From the NCBI GenBank assembly GCA_018715225.1, contig DVMB01000037.1:1-17160 (forward strand): a DNA stretch of 17,160 nucleotides, in the 5' to 3' direction. Below the pieces are notes generated by a model that did no database searches, was not told the origin of the DNA, and saw nothing but the letters and a program-made list of their open reading frames with translations. Shown here piece after piece: positions 13,826-17,160 of the stretch. Numbering within the stretch: the stretch's first letter is position 1; the number at the start of each line of letters is the position of its first letter. Both the position numbers and the translations under genes were made by a program. The DNA is from Candidatus Onthoplasma faecigallinarum (GTDB lineage Bacteria > Bacillota > Clostridia > Christensenellales > UBA1242).

Positions 13826-14744
13826 CTTTTTCTCCTTTTAAAACAGATTTTACATCTTTTGCTAGATTCAACAATTCCGTCTTTGAAATGAAGTCCGTCT
13901 TCTTATTTGTAAGCAAATTTTGTAATTTTGTAATATTTTCATCTTTAATGTCGCACAATCCTAAATTGTTCCCTATTCTCAAATTCTTGATATGGTCATT
14001 CAATTCTGCATAGTTCATAAGATTGGCTGATTTTAATGTCGCTATACTTCGTTGAACTTTATCTAGAATTTCATCATGATTTTCAACATCTAGCATCTTT
14101 GCACTTTCTATTTCAAGATCTTGCAACTTTGCGACCATTTTATCAAATTCTTTGAATATTTCACTCTCAGTAAAGCCTAGGTTGCATACTGTTGATAAAA
14201 TAAATTCATCTTTATCCTCGGTATTAGTCAAAGAATAACCCAGATTTTTGATATTGCGTTTGAGTTGCTCAATTTTGCCCATTGTCTTTAGTGCTTGTAG
14301 AACGATGCGACTTTCAAGTTTCACACCTGTACCAATTTTAGACAAATCACTCATAAGGTAACCATATTCATCGCTATAAGACAAACTCAATCTGCTAGAC
14401 AAAACGTCAGCAACTGCTTTAACTTTTTTGAAAATTGATTTATCATAGCCAACACTCGTAGCACATATACACACATGCTCGCCATTGAACAAACTTACGC
14501 TCACATTGTCCTTTTGACTGACAAGAATTGACTTGTAATTCGAGTTCAACAAGGAATTGCTTTTCAAATAGTCTACGACCTTTTTATCCGCTGTAGACAA
14601 GTTGATCAAGCTCATTTTATCTTTCAAACAAGACACCAACTTGTCCTCTATCTCTTGCTTTTTTTCTTCTTCAAGTTTAGGCACAAATTTATAATCTTTT
14701 AAGTTTCTATAGATATATGCTTTTGTAAAAATAACATTATTCAT
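13818..14744 (-). CDS. mcsB: McsB homologue (protein-arginine kinase family), active site apparently lost
   Basis: By position (ctsR-mcsA-mcsB-clpC) and overall alignment this is McsB, which phosphorylates arginines to tag proteins for ClpCP and relieves CtsR repression. At 308 aa it is shorter than the usual 340-360. Family landmarks remain: SVSLFNGEH (82-90), DEYGYLMS (125-132), IGTGVKLES (137-145), and RIGNNLGL (256-263). Active-site motifs of B. subtilis McsB do not: SSRIRLAR aligns with TKAYIYRN (7-14), NEEDHIR with FNGEHVC (86-92), the conserved Cys of TSCPTNVGTG with Asp133, the nucleotide/substrate loop GEGSEAVG with TNTEDKDE (173-180), and the RDxxRA phosphoarginine-sensing motif is absent at the C-terminus. 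It may be a non-catalytic adaptor. ATG 14744 is chosen because GGAG precedes it and it overlaps mcsA by 8 bp; a longer frame to 14816 would lie inside mcsA. Confidence 0.85.
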   Translation of the reverse strand: MNNVIFTKAYIYRNLKDYKFVPKLEEEKKQEIEDKLVSCLKDKMSLINLSTADKKVVDYLKSNSLLNSNYKSILVSQKDNVSVSLFNGEHVCICATSVGYDKSIFKKVKAVADVLSSRLSLSYSDEYGYLMSDLSKIGTGVKLESRIVLQALKTMGKIEQLKRNIKNLGYSLTNTEDKDEFILSTVCNLGFTESEIFKEFDKMVAKLQDLEIESAKMLDVENHDEILDKVQRSIATLKSANLMNYAELNDHIKNLRIGNNLGLCDIKDENITKLQNLLTNKKTDFISKTELLNLAKDVKSVLKGEKDV

Positions 14745-15243
14745 TTTCACTCTCCAATTTTTTAATTTGTTTTTTGATCTTAGCAGCATCTTCGTATCTC
14801 TCTTCCTTGACGGCAAGAGCCATATCTTCCCTCAAAGAAGCGATTTTGTCCTGCTTTGATTTTCCTAAATTTGTGTCCACTTGAATAGGCTTATCAACAT
14901 TTATGCTATCTTGCTTGTGGCTAGCGAATGGTGCAATCCTTTTTACTATGTTGCTTATCTCGTCTCTAAACGCATCATAGCAATTAGGACAACCCAACTT
15001 TTGAGTATTTCTAAACTCTCTTAGGCTGGTTTTGCAAACTGGGCAAACTATATCTGCCACTTGTTCAAAAGGCAAAAAGTCTTCGAACACAGAGAACATA
15101 TCATCAAATATGCTCGTAGGTGCTGTATTAAACACGCCCTCCTTTATAGCACAATCTCTACATAAATTAGTCGTTTGGCTAACTCCATTTACAATCAAAG
15201 TTGAATGGTACACGCTAGGTTTCCCACATCTATCACATTTCAT
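14737..15243 (-). CDS. mcsA: McsA, zinc-binding partner of McsB and ClpC
   Basis: McsA binds and activates McsB and helps deliver substrates to ClpC in the cytoplasm. Its 168 aa hold four CxxC pairs: CDRC (3-6), CRDC (28-31), CPVC (67-70) and CPNC (85-88), enough for two zinc sites. The C-terminus carries a UVR-type helical hairpin (SLREDMALAVKEERYEDAAK, about 136-155). All expected elements are present, in contrast to the McsB homologue downstream. AGGAGGT sits 6 nt before the ATG, and there is a 22-bp gap after ctsR. Confidence 0.94.
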   Translation of the reverse strand: MKCDRCGKPSVYHSTLIVNGVSQTTNLCRDCAIKEGVFNTAPTSIFDDMFSVFEDFLPFEQVADIVCPVCKTSLREFRNTQKLGCPNCYDAFRDEISNIVKRIAPFASHKQDSINVDKPIQVDTNLGKSKQDKIASLREDMALAVKEERYEDAAKIKKQIKKLESENE

Positions 15244-15265
15244 AATTTACCTCCTAAACAAAAAT

Positions 15266-15721
15266 TTATTTTTTCATCAACTCTATTATAACCTGACTCA
15301 AAATATTTGAACGCAAAGTATTATCAATATTTATAGGATTATTTAATGCTTTTACACTAATTGTGCTTTTAATCAAATCCTCTTCACGTTGTGATATGAT
15401 TTTCTTTTCTTTCATGTTGTCAAGTAATTGAGATGCCTGAATAAAATTTAGCGGTTCATGGCAAGTCTTTAGAGCATTTTTTAAGAAATTGTCGTCGTTG
15501 TCTTGCATTTTCATAACTTTTATATAGCCAGCCCCACCACGTTGACTCTCCACCACAAAGCCACGATTGATTGTGAATCTCGTATTGAGTACATAGTTTA
15601 TTTGGCTGGGAACGCAAGAAAAGAACTTTGCCAAATCATTTCGTGATAGTTCAATAAAATCATCATCGTCAAGGCTAGATTTTATGAACTCTTCTATCAT
15701 ATCACTAATACTTTTGTTCAT
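15266..15721 (-). CDS. ctsR: CtsR, class III heat-shock repressor
   Basis: Dimeric winged-helix repressor of clp genes (151 aa, normal length). The N-terminal DNA-binding domain contains CVPSQINYVLNTRFT (36-50) and VVESQRGGAGYIKV (56-69). The wing, which acts as the thermosensor in B. subtilis and reads RGGGGY there, is RGGAGY here, with one glycine replaced by Ala64. Arg61, equivalent to the arginine that McsB can phosphorylate, is kept. A strong Shine-Dalgarno (AAGGAGGGG) precedes the ATG. The operator for this protein lies in its own leader, so the operon should be autoregulated and induced by heat or protein damage. Confidence 0.95.
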   Translation of the reverse strand: MNKSISDMIEEFIKSSLDDDDFIELSRNDLAKFFSCVPSQINYVLNTRFTINRGFVVESQRGGAGYIKVMKMQDNDDNFLKNALKTCHEPLNFIQASQLLDNMKEKKIISQREEDLIKSTISVKALNNPINIDNTLRSNILSQVIIELMKK

Positions 15722-15807
15722 GTTTCCCCTCCTTTTTCAATCAACGAAAAGCCATTTTTCACTAATTGTCTAACACAAACAAGCCAAATTTTAAGCGATT
15801 TATAAAG

Positions 15808-15824
15808 TTTGACTTTCTTTGACT
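15808..15824 (-). promoter_or_regulatory. CtsR operator (heptad direct repeat)
   Basis: The minus strand reads AGTCAAAGAAAGTCAAA, a perfect match to the CtsR consensus RGTCAAANANRGTCAAA. It lies about +4 to +20 relative to the predicted transcript start, where bound CtsR would block RNA polymerase. Confidence 0.95.
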
Positions 15825-15833
15825 TTCACTGTT

Positions 15834-15862
15834 ATGATACCACTATATATTCAAAATGTCAA
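15834..15862 (-). promoter_or_regulatory. Sigma-A-type promoter of the ctsR-mcsA-mcsB-clpC operon
   Basis: TTGACA (15862-15857), a 17-nt spacer and TATCAT (15839-15834) on the minus strand. The predicted +1 is about 15827, giving a leader of about 106 nt, much longer than at the other promoters in the window. Confidence 0.88.
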
Positions 15863-15882
15863 CTAAATTTGCAAACTTTTTG

Positions 15883-15920
15883 AAAAAATTTAGCAATCGT
15901 TTTTATAGACTGCTAAATTT
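15883..15920 (-). terminator. Probable terminator downstream of the YwaF-like gene
   Basis: AAATTTAGCA and TGCTAAATTT are perfect 10-bp inverted arms (15911-15920 and 15886-15895) with a 15-nt loop. On the minus strand the stem runs into a row of six Ts. It would stop transcripts from the YwaF-like gene before the ctsR promoter. Confidence 0.7.
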
Positions 15921-15956
15921 GTTTTATTATTCCCCGCCTCATCTATATTATTTGTT

Positions 15957-15978
15957 CAACATAGAAACAACATAGAAA
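15957..15978. repeat. Tandem 11-bp duplication
   Basis: CAACATAGAAA occurs twice, back to back and identical, in non-coding DNA. Confidence 0.9.
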
Positions 15979-16000
15979 TTATATGTTTTATAAAATATGT

Positions 16001-16042
16001 AAAATACTATATTACTATATTTATATAAAATACTATATAGTA
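16001..16042. repeat. Direct repeat with a 12-bp palindrome
   Basis: AAAATACTATAT occurs at 16001-16012 and 16027-16038. The second copy overlaps the perfect palindrome TACTATATAGTA (16031-16042). It lies just after the stop of the YwaF-like gene and could be a weak hairpin or a protein-binding site; function unknown. Confidence 0.6.
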
Positions 16043-16050
16043 GTTATGTG

Positions 16051-16869
16051 TTAGACGTGCTTTTTGTTCACTTCCTCGTCGTCATCTTCGTCTTGGAATG
16101 AGTCTTGCAAACTAGTAGCATTGCTTTTGTCCATCTTTCTTCGGCAAAAATTGATAAGACTTGTTAGCCCGTATACGATAAAGCCAATGCTTAGGTGTGC
16201 TATGATGATTATGATTGTATATAGCGCTTTGGATACATCGTAAATATCGAACAGGAAAGGAAGAGGTATTCCGCTAGGTGTTGAGATGAACATCAAATTG
16301 CTGTCGCAACATAGATTGATGATCAACGCCAATGTCATAAACACAACACAAAATAGGCAATATTTCAAGACAAGTTTGAGATCAACCTTGACTGTCTTAG
16401 TTACATGAATCATGATTCCGCAATATACCATCAACGAATGGTACAGCATAGAATACAAACATTGGAAATGGAAAATAGGATATGTGTTGAACGATGTAGA
16501 CGGCGATACTATGAACACCGCACCCGCCACCACTCCAGCGAGGGCAATGAAGGCGTATCCCATCTCTTTGATAAAGTTGTTTTTAGACCATGTGAACCAT
16601 AGCGAGTAGATAAAGATTGAGCAAAAATATAGTGGAACCCAGTTATTGACCCGTGTTTGCCCGTTCGCTAGGCTCCAGATAATCTTGAACAGCTCTAGGC
16701 AACTGACAATTATGGTCAATATCTTCAAAAATTTTAAAAATGTAGTTTTAGTCATCTTTCTAGTAAATACGACCGCTACCCCTATCAAAACAAAACATAT
16801 AATCATAGCAATTATATGTGTTCTACTGAATAGTCCCACTGCTGGGTATGTCCCTGGTGCACTAAACAT
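16051..16869 (-). CDS. YwaF/TMEM164-like seven-helix membrane protein
   Basis: Integral membrane protein of 272 aa with about seven hydrophobic helices (about 17-36, 45-67, 78-96, 103-123, 133-155, 165-187, 214-238). The layout and WVPLYFC segment resemble the bacterial YwaF family and eukaryotic TMEM164. TMEM164 has been described as an acyltransferase using a conserved Cys and His; candidate equivalents are Cys83 and His144 (MLYHSLM). Function in bacteria is not established. The C-terminal tail is strongly acidic (SFQDEDDDEE, 257-266) after a basic stretch, and is probably cytoplasmic. No Shine-Dalgarno is present; a promoter -10 ends 6 nt before the ATG. It stands alone between a partial gene and the ctsR operon. 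Family call is moderate; enzymatic role is speculation. Confidence 0.75.
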   Translation of the reverse strand: MFSAPGTYPAVGLFSRTHIIAMIICFVLIGVAVVFTRKMTKTTFLKFLKILTIIVSCLELFKIIWSLANGQTRVNNWVPLYFCSIFIYSLWFTWSKNNFIKEMGYAFIALAGVVAGAVFIVSPSTSFNTYPIFHFQCLYSMLYHSLMVYCGIMIHVTKTVKVDLKLVLKYCLFCVVFMTLALIINLCCDSNLMFISTPSGIPLPFLFDIYDVSKALYTIIIIIAHLSIGFIVYGLTSLINFCRRKMDKSNATSLQDSFQDEDDDEEVNKKHV

Positions 16870-16875
16870 ATTAAT

Positions 16876-16904
16876 ATTTTAACTTAAATACAAAAAAATT
16901 ACAA
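16876..16904 (-). promoter_or_regulatory. Promoter of the YwaF-like gene, predicted leaderless
   Basis: TTGTAA (16904-16899), a 17-nt spacer and TAAAAT (16881-16876) on the minus strand. Six nt later is the ATG (16869), so the predicted +1 is the start codon. No Shine-Dalgarno is present. Confidence 0.6.
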
Positions 16905-17026
16905 ATAATTACAAAAATTATTATACAAAAATATTATGTATTTAAAAAAACTGAGATGTAAAATAAGACCGATATTATGAAGTTATTAGTTTTAAAAAAA
17001 ATATTAATACCCTATAATTTACATTA

Positions 17027-17158
17027 TTAAATGTTTATATTAATTTCTAATGGTCTAAGGATCTTTGATTTGAAATATTGTTCTTGAAATTCTGTCAGGG
17101 CACGAATTTGATCATCTGTATAGTTTCTGCCCTCTGCCATGACCACCAATTTATCATC
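17027..17158 (-). CDS. C-terminal end of an unrecognised protein (partial at right edge)
   Basis: An open minus-strand frame enters from the right edge and ends with TAA at 17029-17027, giving 43 residues. It contains KLVVMAEGRNYTDDQIRAL and then FQEQYFKSKILRPLEI. Composition is that of a real protein, with mixed charges and less AT-biased codons than the surrounding DNA. I cannot assign a family from this piece. The start lies beyond the window. Between its stop and the YwaF-like promoter are about 120 bp of AT-rich DNA with no clear terminator. Confidence 0.65.
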   Translation of the reverse strand, partial: DDKLVVMAEGRNYTDDQIRALTEFQEQYFKSKILRPLEININI

Positions 17159-17160
17159 AT

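Larger units (their letters stand above)
15722..16050. other. Control region between the YwaF-like gene and the ctsR operon
   Basis: This 329-bp gene-free stretch holds, from right to left on the minus strand: AT-rich repeats, a terminator, the ctsR promoter, the CtsR operator, and a leader of about 106 nt ending in the ctsR ribosome-binding site. No ORF or RNA gene is seen. Confidence 0.75.

Noticed and set aside
14745..14816. Longer N-terminus for mcsB
   Set aside because: It lies inside mcsA in another frame, and a good ribosome-binding site and overlap support ATG 14744.
15957..16042. CRISPR-like array
   Set aside because: The repeats are 11-12 bp with no regular spacers and no cas genes nearby.

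Overview
The window looks like chromosomal DNA from an AT-rich member of the Bacillota, most likely an uncultured Clostridia-type lineage. The evidence is a complete ctsR-mcsA-mcsB-clpC stress operon with a CtsR operator, a MurF of the form common in Clostridia, a cysteine desulfurase next to a DUF3343 (Se/S-carrier-like) protein, and strong Shine-Dalgarno sites on some genes. TGA is a stop, so this is not a code-4 Mollicute. No mobile element, CRISPR array, tRNA or rRNA gene was seen. Genes are packed tightly, and several neighbours overlap at their ends.

Layout, left to right. (1) The 3' part of a MurF-type ligase (+) meets, with overlapping stop codons, a minus-strand operon: a divergent pyrimidine-nucleoside phosphorylase homologue, tsaE, and a tsaB-rimI fusion (t6A tRNA modification plus an N-acetyltransferase). 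(2) An orphan membrane protein (+) converges on a cysteine desulfurase (-), which diverges from a small Se/S-carrier-like protein (+). (3) nth-obgE-yhbY (+) forms a compact operon for DNA repair and ribosome assembly, ending in a terminator. (4) An accessory-looking stretch holds a low-complexity repeat protein (-), a divergent 93-aa protein overlapping a cytoplasmic S8 (subtilisin-like) protease (+), and an ABC-ATPase-like protein that has lost its catalytic motifs (+). (5) ctsR-mcsA-mcsB-clpC (-) has a near-consensus promoter with a perfect CtsR box just downstream of the predicted start site. (6) A YwaF/TMEM164-like membrane protein (-) follows, then the C-terminal end of an unrecognised minus-strand gene at the right edge.

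Three things stand out. First, several genes lack a Shine-Dalgarno site and instead have a -10 hexamer ending exactly 6 nt before the ATG, so their mRNAs should be leaderless. A second group has predicted leaders of only about 10-12 nt that begin at the Shine-Dalgarno. Second, McsB appears to have lost its arginine-kinase active site and its phosphoarginine-sensing motif, while CtsR, McsA and the ClpC N-domain look intact. Third, two other proteins keep their fold but have altered key residues: the ABC ATPase homologue (all five nucleotide motifs) and the nucleoside phosphorylase homologue (base-recognition residues). All alignments were made by eye against remembered family sequences and need a computed check.
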